Positions 35,901-46,000 of a stretch of 64,000 nt of DNA are shown in pieces. Under the pieces are notes generated by a model. The model was not told where the DNA came from. It was given only the letters and a program-made list of their open reading frames with translations, and searched no databases. Where the stretch lies: contig JANTQA010000030.1 of NCBI GenBank assembly GCA_027625915.1, positions 2,790,001 to 2,854,000 on the forward strand. Reading direction: 5' to 3'. How positions within the stretch are numbered: the stretch's first letter is position 1; the number at the start of each line of letters is the position of its first letter. Source of the DNA: Anaeramoeba flamelloides (Eukaryota; Metamonada; Anaeramoebidae). The position numbers and the translations under genes were made by a program.

Positions 35901-38900
35901 TCAATCAATATATCCAAAGAAAAATTGGAAATGGCAAGAAGATCGATGAATACAAATAAAAATTTAGACAAAGAAGAAGATGATGATGAAGAAGAGAAAA
36001 TGGAAGAAGAGAAAAACGAAGAAGATGATAATGGAAAAGCAGAAGAAGAAATCAAATCAAATACCCAAAGGACTTTTGGATTTTCAAGTGGAAATGGAAA
36101 TACAATTAAAATTTCCAAAGAAAAATTAGAAATGGCAAGAAGATCATTGAATGTAAATAGTAAAGATGATGATAACAATGAAGTTGAAGTTGAAGAAGAA
36201 ATTCAAGAAAACAAAAATAATATAAAAGAAAAAATTGAAGAGCAAGCTGAAATTGAAACTGATAAAAATATTTCAATGATCAAAAAACCAAAATCGCCAA
36301 TTTTGTTAAATACTTTCAAGCAAAAAACTTCTTTTGGTAAAAAACCCATCTGTGGATTTTCACATAATTTTGGATCTATTTCACCAATTTCAAAAGAGAA
36401 TTATACTAAAGTGAGGTCATTTTTATCTCGAAATTCTATCTCAACATCATTATTTCCTACAAATATTAAATTAAATAATAATATTCAAAAGCAAAACCCA
36501 CAGCCTAATTCTGAAAACAAATTAAGAAAACGGGGGAGTTTATCAACGATTTCGAATCCAAATATCAAAATACAAAGAAATTTAAAAAATAAACATATAA
36601 CTGATAAATTTGAAAACGAAGAAATATTGGAAGTTATTCCTGAGAGTAATTCCAATAATGACAATAATTTAATTAACAAAAATAATATGAACAGTATTAA
36701 AGAATACAAGAATAAAGGAATTGAAGAAGAACAAAAACAAGAAGAACAAAAACAAAGCAAAATGGAAATGGAAATGGAAATGGAAATGGAATTGGAATTG
36801 GAAATAGAAATGGAAATAGAAAATAAAAAAGAACAAAAACAAGAAAAAAAAATCGAAACAGAAACAGAAAAAAAAGAAGAGATAATAGGGGAAATGAAAA
36901 GGGATAAAAATGAACAAGAAATAATAGAAGCGCAACAACTCGAAGAAATTGAAAATAATATTCTGACATTTATTCAAAAAATGGAGCAAGAAGAAAAACA
37001 AAACATTTCAAAAATTGAAGATATTTCTATTATTAAGGAAAAATTAGAAATTTATCCAATGAAATATTATTATTATTTACCAAAAATTTCAAATAAATTG
37101 AGGCCAAATAATTTCACAAAACAAAAACTTGATGAATATAATATTGATTCTGAAATCCAGAATTTAAATAGTATTTCGGCAAAAAAATTTAAATTTAGTA
37201 ATAAATTTATTGATCTAAAAACGATTATTGAAATATGTAAACAGAAGGAAAATAACTTTGAAGATATTATAATGAATGGTGTTGGTGTTGAGGAAATTAA
37301 AAGAAGATTTTTATTAGATCCAACCATAAATAAAAAATTTGCCTCAGATAAATGGATTGAAAACCATTATAGATGGATCGTTTGGAAACTTGCTTGCTAT
37401 GTAAGGCAATATCCACAACTTTTAGGAAAATGTGAAAATTATTTCACACCTTTGCATGTTTTATGTCGTTTAAAAAGGAGACATCAAATAGAATTCACCT
37501 TAGGTAAACGCCCAGCATTTAAAAAAATCTTAGAAAGGGATGAACCATCTTCTAGACAAGTTATTCTTTGTGTTTCTTCAATTATTAGTTATGGTAACAA
37601 CAATCTTCTCACAAATGGGAATCAAAAAAATATAATTGAAAATAATGAAAATAACAAAGAAAATGATGTTAACAAAGGTATTGATGATAATGATAATAAT
37701 AATAATAATGATGATGATGATGATGATGATGAGAACGTGGATGATGACGATAATGATGATGATATTGATGAGAGTAATTTATCTGAGCAATATCCAAATT
37801 ATGCAATTGTTGAATTAACTGATGGATGGTATTCTGTAAACGCTGTTTTTGATAACGAATTAACAAAATTAGTACAAAATAAAAAAATCTTTGTTGGATT
37901 AAAATTAAGAATTTTTGGTGCAAGAATACAAGGTTCCTCCCAGGGAGCTTCGCCATTAGAAATCACCTCTTCAACTATTCTAACTATTAGTATTAATGGA
38001 ACAAGGAGAGCCAAATGGGATGAAAAATTGGGATTACAGGCAAAAAAATTTTTCTATGTCAATTTAAATTCTATTAAGGATTTTGGAGGAATGGTACCAG
38101 GTGTAAAGATACTTGTACAAAGGAAATATCCACTTCTATTTAGTGAGACTGTTGGTGAAAAAAAAATGATTTTAACTGAAAGAGAAGAAATAAGGCGTTC
38201 GCGAGAACATGAGCTTTATCGCATTAAAACGGTTGACAAAATTTGCCAAGAAATAGATAATAAGTGGAGGAAAAACTTACAAAAACAGAATAAATTAAGA
38301 ATTCAAGAAACCGAAGAAGACATTAGAAATCGGTTTATTGAGCAGGAGCAAGAAAAAAAGGATCAAATAGAAGAAATTCAAGAAACCGATCCATTAATGA
38401 CAAGAAAGTCATCAATGTTTTTCCGCTTTAAGGCTATTGATTGTATTACCTTTTTTGAAAAGCGTGCCCGATTTCGAAAGCCCGTGATAATTACAAAATG
38501 GAATTGTTCTTTATCAGATTATGATCTTTTCAAAGAAGGGAAAACATATCAAATAATGGGTTTAAAAAGCCGATTTGGCCAGGCTGATCAATCTTCGACC
38601 TCCTCTTCCAATGGCAACTCCATGTCTTCAAATAGTAATTCAATATTACGATTAAATGCAACATCGCAAAGTACCTTTATTAAACCAATTTCGGAATTCT
38701 CAGAAGAACAAATAAATTCAATTTTTGTGCCTCGATCTGTTTATTCCTTCAATGAAATCCCCAAAAAGAAAATGAGAAACGCAGAATTAGATATTGTTGG
38801 TATATATCTATATTCAGTGCAAAAACAGATAACAACAAACAATGACCAAGTCAAAAATATCAACGTTATCTATTTGTCTGACGATACAGAAACAATATTA

Positions 38901-39224
38901 AAAATTAAAATTTGGTCCGAAAATACACCCATTTCTTTCAAGTCTTTAAAGCCCCAGCAAACAATTCTCACCATTCTTAATTTGAAAATGAAAAATTATG
39001 ATAATAATTCAAAACTCATCGAATGCAATTCCTCACAAAATACTAACTGGCGATTCAATTCAAAAATAAAATGCTTTTCAGAAAGGAAAAAAAAACTTGA
39101 ATTTTTTTTAACAAAACAAGACGGAATCAACCATACAGCTAATCAAGATTCTTTTGTAAATATGTTAGAAGACACAACCGATTTTTTTGATAGTCAAGAT
39201 TTGTCTAATATGAAAGAAAATTGA
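32949..39224 (+). CDS. BRCA2: BRCA2 homologue with 16 BRC-type repeats plus one degenerate repeat
   Basis: Single exon, 2091 aa from the first in-frame ATG. Residues about 64-1070 hold 16 copies of a 28-residue core (F-G-F-S-S-G-H-G-N-x-I-x-I-S-K-E-K-L-x-M), separated by Glu/Asp/Lys-rich linkers at an average spacing of about 65 residues. A degenerate 17th unit lies near residue 1134. The core aligns without gaps to human BRC4 (G-F-H-T-A-S-G-K-K-V-K-I). Residues about 1405-1520 are the helical domain (W-I-E-N-H-Y-R-W-I-V-W-K-L). OB1 follows from I-L-E-R-D-E-P-S-S-R to R-R-A-K-W-D-E-K-L-G, interrupted by an Asn/Asp-rich insert (about 1555-1615). OB2 begins near G-G-M-V-P-G-V-K-I-L-V-Q-R and contains a charged coiled segment in the position of the tower. 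OB3 ends the protein (I-Y-L-S-D-D and following K-I-W). BRCA2 loads RAD51 onto resected DNA in homologous recombination. The repeats carry FxxG instead of FxxA. Confidence 0.97.
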   Translation: MNFSKIDLNDHLLIPKIKKKKIKQNNENFKKVKDERKEKAEEEEGNNEKEEEERTKTNQNPNQFFGFSSGHGNTINISKEKLEMARRSMDLNPKNEDEDEKNKETDSEENNKIKEEEEEEEGNNEKAEEEIKPKPNKFFGFSSGHGNTIKISKEKLEMARRSMDLKKGKIEEEDEKIEEEEDIGEEENEDKEDENNKKAEEKTKTNQNPNQFFGFSSGHGNTIQISKEKLEMARRSMDLNPKTEEKNAEEKDDENNKIQVENDEKNQKKEKAEEEIKPKPNKFFGFSSGHGNTIKISKDKLEMARRSMDLNDEKIEEDDEDDEENEEEEDEKNEKAEEEEEEIKPKTKQFFGFSSGNGNKIKISKEKLEIARKSMDLNPKTEEKDEEEKDDENNDKKEKEDQKNEKEEIKPNSKQFFGFSSGHGNTINISKDKLEMARRSMNTNDEKIEEEDEDEDNKMKVENDENTKTEEVEEEEIKPNPKKFFGFSSGHGNSIKISKDKLEMARRSMNLKEEEIEEEDDDKKEKEEKEDENNKKAEEEKEEIKPNPSKFFGFSSGHGNSIKISKEKLEMARRSMDLKEGKIEEEDETDDDKKDEDKEDENNEDEEEQKKTKSKQFFGFSSGHGNTINISKEKLEMARKSMDLNKKENDEEDETDDEENEEEEKNEEENEKEKIKPKPNNFFGFSSGHGNTIKISKEKLEMARKSMDLNQEDDDENKEEEEEEEENEKEKIKSSPNNFFGFSSGNGNSIKISKDKLEMARRLMNLNDQEENEKNNQEEDIEDENEKEKIKSTPNKFFGFSSGHGNSINISKEKLQMARKSMDLNNNEDNEKNNQEEDIDDENKKLETKSTPNKFFGFSSGHGNSINISKEKLQMARKSMNLNKKENDETKEEDIDSKDIKEEIKPKNQGSFGFSSGHGNSIKISKEKLEMARRSMNLNKEENDETKEEYDEIEEEEKNKEENEKEEIKSTSNKSFGFSSGHGNSINISKEKLEMARRSMNTNKNLDKEEDDDEEEKMEEEKNEEDDNGKAEEEIKSNTQRTFGFSSGNGNTIKISKEKLEMARRSLNVNSKDDDNNEVEVEEEIQENKNNIKEKIEEQAEIETDKNISMIKKPKSPILLNTFKQKTSFGKKPICGFSHNFGSISPISKENYTKVRSFLSRNSISTSLFPTNIKLNNNIQKQNPQPNSENKLRKRGSLSTISNPNIKIQRNLKNKHITDKFENEEILEVIPESNSNNDNNLINKNNMNSIKEYKNKGIEEEQKQEEQKQSKMEMEMEMEMELELEIEMEIENKKEQKQEKKIETETEKKEEIIGEMKRDKNEQEIIEAQQLEEIENNILTFIQKMEQEEKQNISKIEDISIIKEKLEIYPMKYYYYLPKISNKLRPNNFTKQKLDEYNIDSEIQNLNSISAKKFKFSNKFIDLKTIIEICKQKENNFEDIIMNGVGVEEIKRRFLLDPTINKKFASDKWIENHYRWIVWKLACYVRQYPQLLGKCENYFTPLHVLCRLKRRHQIEFTLGKRPAFKKILERDEPSSRQVILCVSSIISYGNNNLLTNGNQKNIIENNENNKENDVNKGIDDNDNNNNNDDDDDDDENVDDDDNDDDIDESNLSEQYPNYAIVELTDGWYSVNAVFDNELTKLVQNKKIFVGLKLRIFGARIQGSSQGASPLEITSSTILTISINGTRRAKWDEKLGLQAKKFFYVNLNSIKDFGGMVPGVKILVQRKYPLLFSETVGEKKMILTEREEIRRSREHELYRIKTVDKICQEIDNKWRKNLQKQNKLRIQETEEDIRNRFIEQEQEKKDQIEEIQETDPLMTRKSSMFFRFKAIDCITFFEKRARFRKPVIITKWNCSLSDYDLFKEGKTYQIMGLKSRFGQADQSSTSSSNGNSMSSNSNSILRLNATSQSTFIKPISEFSEEQINSIFVPRSVYSFNEIPKKKMRNAELDIVGIYLYSVQKQITTNNDQVKNINVIYLSDDTETILKIKIWSENTPISFKSLKPQQTILTILNLKMKNYDNNSKLIECNSSQNTNWRFNSKIKCFSERKKKLEFFLTKQDGINHTANQDSFVNMLEDTTDFFDSQDLSNMKEN
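33138..36158 (+). repeat. Coding tandem array of 16 BRC-type units
   Basis: The unit cores are also near-identical at the DNA level (TTTTCAAGTGGACATGGAAA recurs almost verbatim), while the linkers vary in length and sequence but stay acidic. Cores begin with FF in units 1-13 and with SF or TF in units 14-16. Variation inside the core is limited to H/N, T/S/K, E/D, E/Q and R/K exchanges, plus a few others such as M/I and S/L. Confidence 0.95.
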
Positions 39225-42200
39225 GTAAATTTTCTTCGGTTTTATTTTTTGTTTTCTATTTCTATTTTCTATTTTCTATTATCTTTTTTTTATTTTCTAT
39301 TTTTTATTTTTTTGTTTTCAATTTAAATAAAATGTTTGTTTTTTCGTTTTTTTATTTTTTTTTTTTGGTTTTTGTCAAAAGTAACTTTCAGTTTATTATT
39401 ATACAAAAATTAAATCATATACTCTTGGCAAATCAAAAAATATAACAATAACAATGTTTTTAGAAATAGGATCAAAGATTTATTGGAGGTAATTAACGTC
39501 AAATTTACGAAAAGATTCTAATTTTTTATAGTGACATTTTAATTATTTTTCTTCTACTCTTTTTTTCTATTTTAATAAAATTTTCTTTAATTACTCCTTT
39601 CTCGAAATAAATAAAATAAATTTAGGAAAATATTTCAAAAAACTTTTTTTGTGTTCATTTTGACTTTAAAATTCACAAAATAAAAATTTTTAAAAGTTGA
39701 AAAAATCTTTCCTTTTTAGAGATATTACAAATACATCAACATTTTTTAACATTTAATAACTTTTTTATGTGATTATCTTTTTCGAATGGATATACTGTCA
39801 AATTTAGATATAGAAATGTATTTAGAAAAAAAAAAATATTATTTTGGAAAAAAAGTCTTTTGAACAAATTTGAAAATGATCATTTTAAAAGGTTGAAATT
39901 TACTTCATATTACAAATATTTTTGTAAACAAATAGTTGTAAGATTTGTAATAAATGCTTAACTTTATATGTGTAAAAAAAAAAGATATTTGGTATTTAAA
40001 AAAAAGTCTAGTATTTTTTTTTTTTCATTACATTAGAAATACTCTTATAAGTTGTTCTCTTCATATATTGATAATTTAAAATTCAGAAGAATATTAAAAA
40101 GAGGTAAAATCGTATATATTGGTAATATTATATAATATGTATATTATACTATTCAAATTTATTAAAAATTTTAATTCATGTTTTTTTTTGAGAAAACAAA
40201 AAATATTATAAAAAAGGGAAATATAATATGAAACAAAAAGGATTTTTTTCAAAAAATAATATGTTTTCATGGGTTTTTCATCCTAATTGAATATCATCCA
40301 TATTTTAAAACTCTTTGGAAAACCATATACATGATCAGAAATAAATTCGACAATGATGTATTCACACTTGGAATATATCATCTATAATTGTGATTAGTAA
40401 ATTTACTATATTTTTTATAATAATGTAATAAAAAAAAAAAAAATGGATGATTATGAAGAATCAAATAATCACTAATAATTATTTTTTATATTTGAATAGT
40501 TTGTTGAGAATTCAGTTTAATAAAGTTATCATTTTTTTTTTTCTATGTACAACTAAAAAAGTAACAAAAATTCAAATGTCTACAAAGATGATTTAATTAA
40601 CTTATATTTTAGATCAAATTTTTGAATCTTGCTTACTCTTACAATTTTTGCTATTTTCAAATTGTAAATTTTTATTATTTTTATTCAAAATAACTTTTTA
40701 TGATGATTGCGAGAGTTTCTAATTAAAAAAATTAGTTGAGTTGAGGGAAAAATCAATTTAGTAAAATTTATGTATGTCGAGTATAGAAGATTATACAAAT
40801 TTTCAAAAAAATGAAAAATAAAAGAGACTTTTGATTATCTGAGTTGTTCAATTTGAATATTTTGAACGAAAACAAAAATAAAAAATCTGAGTTAAATTTT
40901 GATCAAATCAATCAAATTGTTTGAGTTTGGCATTTTAAAGTTGTTTTTTGAAAATACTGTATTAGAGAAAATTTTTCGAAATATTCAAAAAAAGGGTAGA
41001 TTTTATTACATTCTTTATTTTATTTATTTTATTAAAGAAAAATTCAAAACATATTTATATTTTTTTTTTTTTTTTTATTTAATTCATTTCATTTATCATT
41101 ATTAACTAGTTCTTTTCTAATAATTATTCTTTTAATTTTGTCCATTAATCCAAAATAATACGATTATACTTCTCGATAGGTGATATTAAAAATATCGCCT
41201 ATCAAGAATTATAATCATAATATTTTTTTGTATTCATAAATATAACAGAGATTTTTTTTTTTTTTTTGAAAGTGAGGTTAAAAAAAAAAAATGTTTGAAA
41301 TTAACATTTTTTCTTGAAATATTTATTTTGGTGATTTCCAGAAAAAAATTTTTATGTTGGATAATAATCTATGGATTATAAATATTACGATTTGTTTTCC
41401 TTTTTTAATTGTTTTTTGGATAAATTAATAATAATAAAAAAAAATCATTTTTTAAATAGATATATACAAATTTCATTAAATTTTGGTTTTACTGTACAAC
41501 ATAAATATTAAAATTAAATAGAAAAGGGTTTTTTTTTTTTTCTAATAGTGTTCCAGCTTTTTATAAATCATTTTTGTTTCAATTTTTATTGGAATTGAAA
41601 AAACAATCATAAATTTATGGTGTAATCATTTTTGTTCGCTTTCTTAAATCTTTTAAAAGAAACCTTCCAACTCATCAATAATTTATGAATTTATGAATTC
41701 GATTTGTTTTTAAGAGAAATTTCATTTTTAAATTCTTGATAAATCGATAGCTAAAAAAAAAAAAAATATGGATTTATGAAGAGATAATTACCCCCATTAC
41801 GATTTCAATTATTATTATAATATTCATTTAATTATTAGAGTATCTTTGTGGAATAATATGAATCATTTGAACACTATAATCTTCCCTTTAAATGTGATTA
41901 AGTGTTATTTTTTTTTCGTTTTTTGGTTATAAATATTAATTTTTTAATCTTTTTTGAAATTTTGTATTGTATAACAATTACTAAAAAAAGAAAAGAATTA
42001 TAAAAAACCACATATTTGTTAAAAAAAATACTAATAAGCTAATAAGAATACAATTTTAGATTGTTAACTTTTGATAATTCTAGTATTCAATTTAGATTTT
42101 CGTAATATCAATTTCTTCAAGAAAATTATATAAATGAGATCCCAGTCTAGCAAAATTAATTAATTATAAACATAAATCTTAATATAAATAAAGAATTTTC

Positions 42201-43075
42201 ATTATTAATTCTTTATGTATTTGTAACTGTTTTTTTCAGAATAAATCACTACTAGTTTAGTATTTTAAAGATTATTTTAATATTTTGTTTTATTAAATCG
42301 TTAATCTCGATATTGAAAGTTGGTTTTTTCAAATTTGATTTTTTAAAAAGATTTCTAATTAATCATCGAAAAGTCCAAAATCTGTTATTTTTGCAATTGC
42401 TTTACCTCAATAAAAATAAAGTTTTTGTCAATTACCCATAAAATAATTCTGGTTAAATAATCATGATTTAAGAAATATAAATTACCTAAAAATAGGATTT
42501 ATATAATTTTTCTTATTATTTACAATTCAAAATAAACTATGACATATTTAATCGACAACCTACTTCACAATCTTTAAGAAATAGAGAAATTAAGAAAATG
42601 GAAAATAAACAGAACTATATGGTATTTAAAAGACTACTATCTCAACTAACTGTTCATTAATTTCAAAAAATATTGAGTATTTGGATCATTTTTATTTATA
42701 TACAAAAATAAAAATGATTCAAATTTCATAAAAGACAAATTCCTTGACTTTTTATTTTACACAGTTCCAAGTTAAGTCTTTCTAATATTTTATATTATTA
42801 TCCAGAGTGTACCTTTCTTTTGTATTTTTTCCCCAATTTTAAGAAAATTTCAAAAAGTAAATTATCCTCCTGATCTAAGAAATCTTTTGATCTTTTAAAT
42901 TGGTTCAAAATTGTTTCAAATTGAATTCTGTCAATGTTAAAGATTATATTTAACTTGAGTCAAATTAATTTGATTTCTATTCATCCGCAAGAAAAGTAAT
43001 CATGTTATTAATTTATTTTTTACATTTTTTTATGACATTCTAACAACCTTTGCCAATCAAAAAAAAAGGAAAAAA
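39225..43075. other. Spacer between BRCA2 and BRE1
   Basis: A/T-rich, with T-rich tracts just after the BRCA2 stop and no gene seen. A strong 55-bp hairpin lies at 41162-41216. The short open frames (for example 39221-39445 and 40899-41105) are Phe/Ile/Tyr-rich, from T-rich DNA, and are not supported. Confidence 0.55.
41162..41216. repeat. 55-bp near-perfect hairpin
   Basis: Two 26-base arms (GATTATACTTCTCGATAGG on the left, extended by T-G-A-T-A-T-T) pair with three mismatches around a 3-base AAA loop. It is isolated in the spacer and not next to a gene end. Confidence 0.85.
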
Positions 43076-46000
43076 ATGCAACGTAAACGCTTTAAACGAT
43101 CAATTAATCATCTTGGAAGCAAACGAAAAAGTAATAGGCCAACCTTTAACCATCAGCTGATCAATGAAATTATAATTGATTTTCGGGCTGTACAAGTACG
43201 AGAAAAAATCAAAGGGTTAAATAGCAAATTAGCCCAATTAAAAGTAATCTTTGCAAAAAAAGAAAAGCAACATAAACAAAGTTACGAACCTTTTATGAAA
43301 ACGAACCAATTCTTTTATGAACAGGTAACTATCATTATCTCAAATTTGATTCACAAACTTCTGAAAAATACTTTGTAAATGAAAGAAAAGAAATCTTGAA
43401 ATATTTTTAGTTTTTGTAAGAATGCGCATCACATACCATTAAATTGATTGTGTTGTTCGAAAGAAAGAGTTAAATTTATTAACTCCCAAAACTGTCCTAA
43501 TCTTTCAACACAGATTTTCGTTTTTACTTTTACAAAAGAACTTTTGAATGATTTGTTTTGTTTTCTTTTTTTTTTTTATTGGCCAAGAAACCACTCGTTG
43601 TTTAAAATTTCATCTATTTACTTTCTTTTTTTTTTTCTTCAACAAACAAAATTGTATTGCTGAATTCTAAATCTTCTTATTTTATTTTTGATCGTTTTTT
43701 TTTCCTTTATCTTTTTCCTATTTCTTTTCATCACTTTAGATCATTGAACATATGAAAAAAAGAATTCAAGAATCAAACCTAAATCTTGATCTTGAATCTG
43801 GAACAATAAATAATACTAAAAAAATCTTTAATCCTACAAACGTTGATAGCCAATTACTTTCACTCAAAAACAAAACAGATCTGATCTTGTTAAATTTAAA
43901 AAATTTATATCAACAACATCAACCACAACCACAACAACAACAACAACAACAACAACAAAATCCAAAAACAGATCAAAAAAATCAAGAAACAGAATTATTT
44001 CAACCAAAATTTCAAATAGACTCAAATAATTTTTTGGAAGAAAAAACAAAACTAAAAATACAATATTTAACATCCTTATCAAAATTGCAATTATCAAAAA
44101 TACAAAACCACCAATTGAAAAAAGTAAAAATTTCCTTAATTTTAATATCAAATAAAATACAAACTAATACAAAGTCAGTTTTACAAAAGTATAACCTAAA
44201 AAAAGTTTTTACAATAGAGTTCTCAAAATAAGATCTATTGAAATTGGGCAATAATTTTATAGTTCTTTTCCTAAAACTATTTTTTGTTCCCGCTTTTTTT
44301 AAAAATGGCTTTAATATTAATAATTCCTGATTTATAATATTTGATTAACAGATATATTGAAAAACTCTTTTTTTCTTTCTTGATTTTTTTTGAACTATTT
44401 CAAATTAAAAAATTAAAAGGATAACCATTATCTGCGTTCAAGACTTGAAATAGAAACAAAATCTTTAAAAGAAATTCAGGACAAAATCAAAAAACAACAA
44501 TTAAATATTGTAGAAACCACTACAGACCTTAAAAAGCAAGATCAAAATTCATTGGAAACTAACCCTAAAGAAACAAAAGACGAAAACGAACAAATTAAAA
44601 TACTTGTAAGAATTTTTAGATTTTTTTTTGTTTTAATTTCTTTTAACCAAGCACAAACAATTTTTTAACAGTTATTTAACAAAAATATCAGGTATCTTTC
44701 ATACAGTTTTGTATTTAATATCTCTTTTTACATTTGATGAATATGTGCTAATTTAAAGGACAAAAACGAACCAAAGGTTGCCTGCTTAATTAATTAATAT
44801 TATTTCATCGTTTATATCAATATAACCCAGAAATTAGAAAATGCATGTCAAAGAAAAATTAGATACATTTCAAGATTTTTGTAAAAAAATAATAAGAAAA
44901 AAATCCATTGTTAGATTTGATTCTTATATTTTGAGAAAAAAAATAAATACAATTTGAATAGAAATTTTTTTAAATTTTGTGATAAATGTTTATATAAGTA
45001 GAGGTTAGTTATCAGTGATAATATTTGTATATTAGTTTTAATTTTTAATAAAAACTATCAATAAATAAACTGCTATTAAAATTATTTTTCACCATAATTC
45101 AAAAAATATTGAACTTTTTTCAAAAAGAAAAAAATACCTTCTTTTTTTATTTGAAGTTTTTATTTTGGGTAATTTTTTATTTTCAAAACACTTTAATTTG
45201 TTTTTAAATTTTTGCAATGGGACTACACTAAAATGAATTTTTAATTCAAAGTCAAAATATTATTTTCAAAAATATAACTTACAGTTTAAAATTAAACATT
45301 AAAAAATAATAAATATACTGAGAAAACAAATCCACAAAGAATTATAATAGTATAACATGAATATTTATAATGAATAAATGGTCTGATTTTATCAAAAAAA
45401 AAAAAAAAAAACTAAAAAATCAAAAATCATTTTTTTACATTATGATATTTTGAAATAATATTAAAGCCTTAATTTTATATAATATCCCTAAATAATTAAA
45501 TACAGCTTAGATTTAATAATTCTCATATTCAAAGATTATCTTGAACAATCTTAAAACAAAATAAAAAATAATAAAGGGGTTGGTTTAATTGGTTGGTTGA
45601 TTATATTTTAAGAGAAGTAAACTTCCTATTTTTTTTTTTTTTGAAAGGGAAAATAAAAATAAATAATTTTTTTTCGAACTTATATAGAGATGCAAAAAAG
45701 ATTACAAATAAATTTTTCATTTGATAAAAAATCAAAATTTTCAAGTCCTTAATCTGATGGAAATAATAAAACACATTTAACAACGCTAAATAATTTCATA
45801 TGAAAAAAAAAAAAAAAAAGCCCTTTAAAGTCTACAAATTCCTTTTAGATAAAGAATAATATAGGATATTTTTGGCAAAAATAATTTTTTCTTAACAATT
45901 ATCACTTTTTTGGGATTATTATTATTATTTTAAAAAAAATTAGTTTCTGAGACTACTTTTTACAAAATAAATTATTTGGATATCCTTTTGATATATAAAA

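Noticed and set aside
32978-36178. Several Ser/Phe-rich open frames on the - strand opposite the BRCA2 repeat array
   Set aside because: The acidic GAA/GAT-rich coding strand gives stop-free TTC/ATC codons on its complement. The BRCA2 frame is supported by homology across its whole length.
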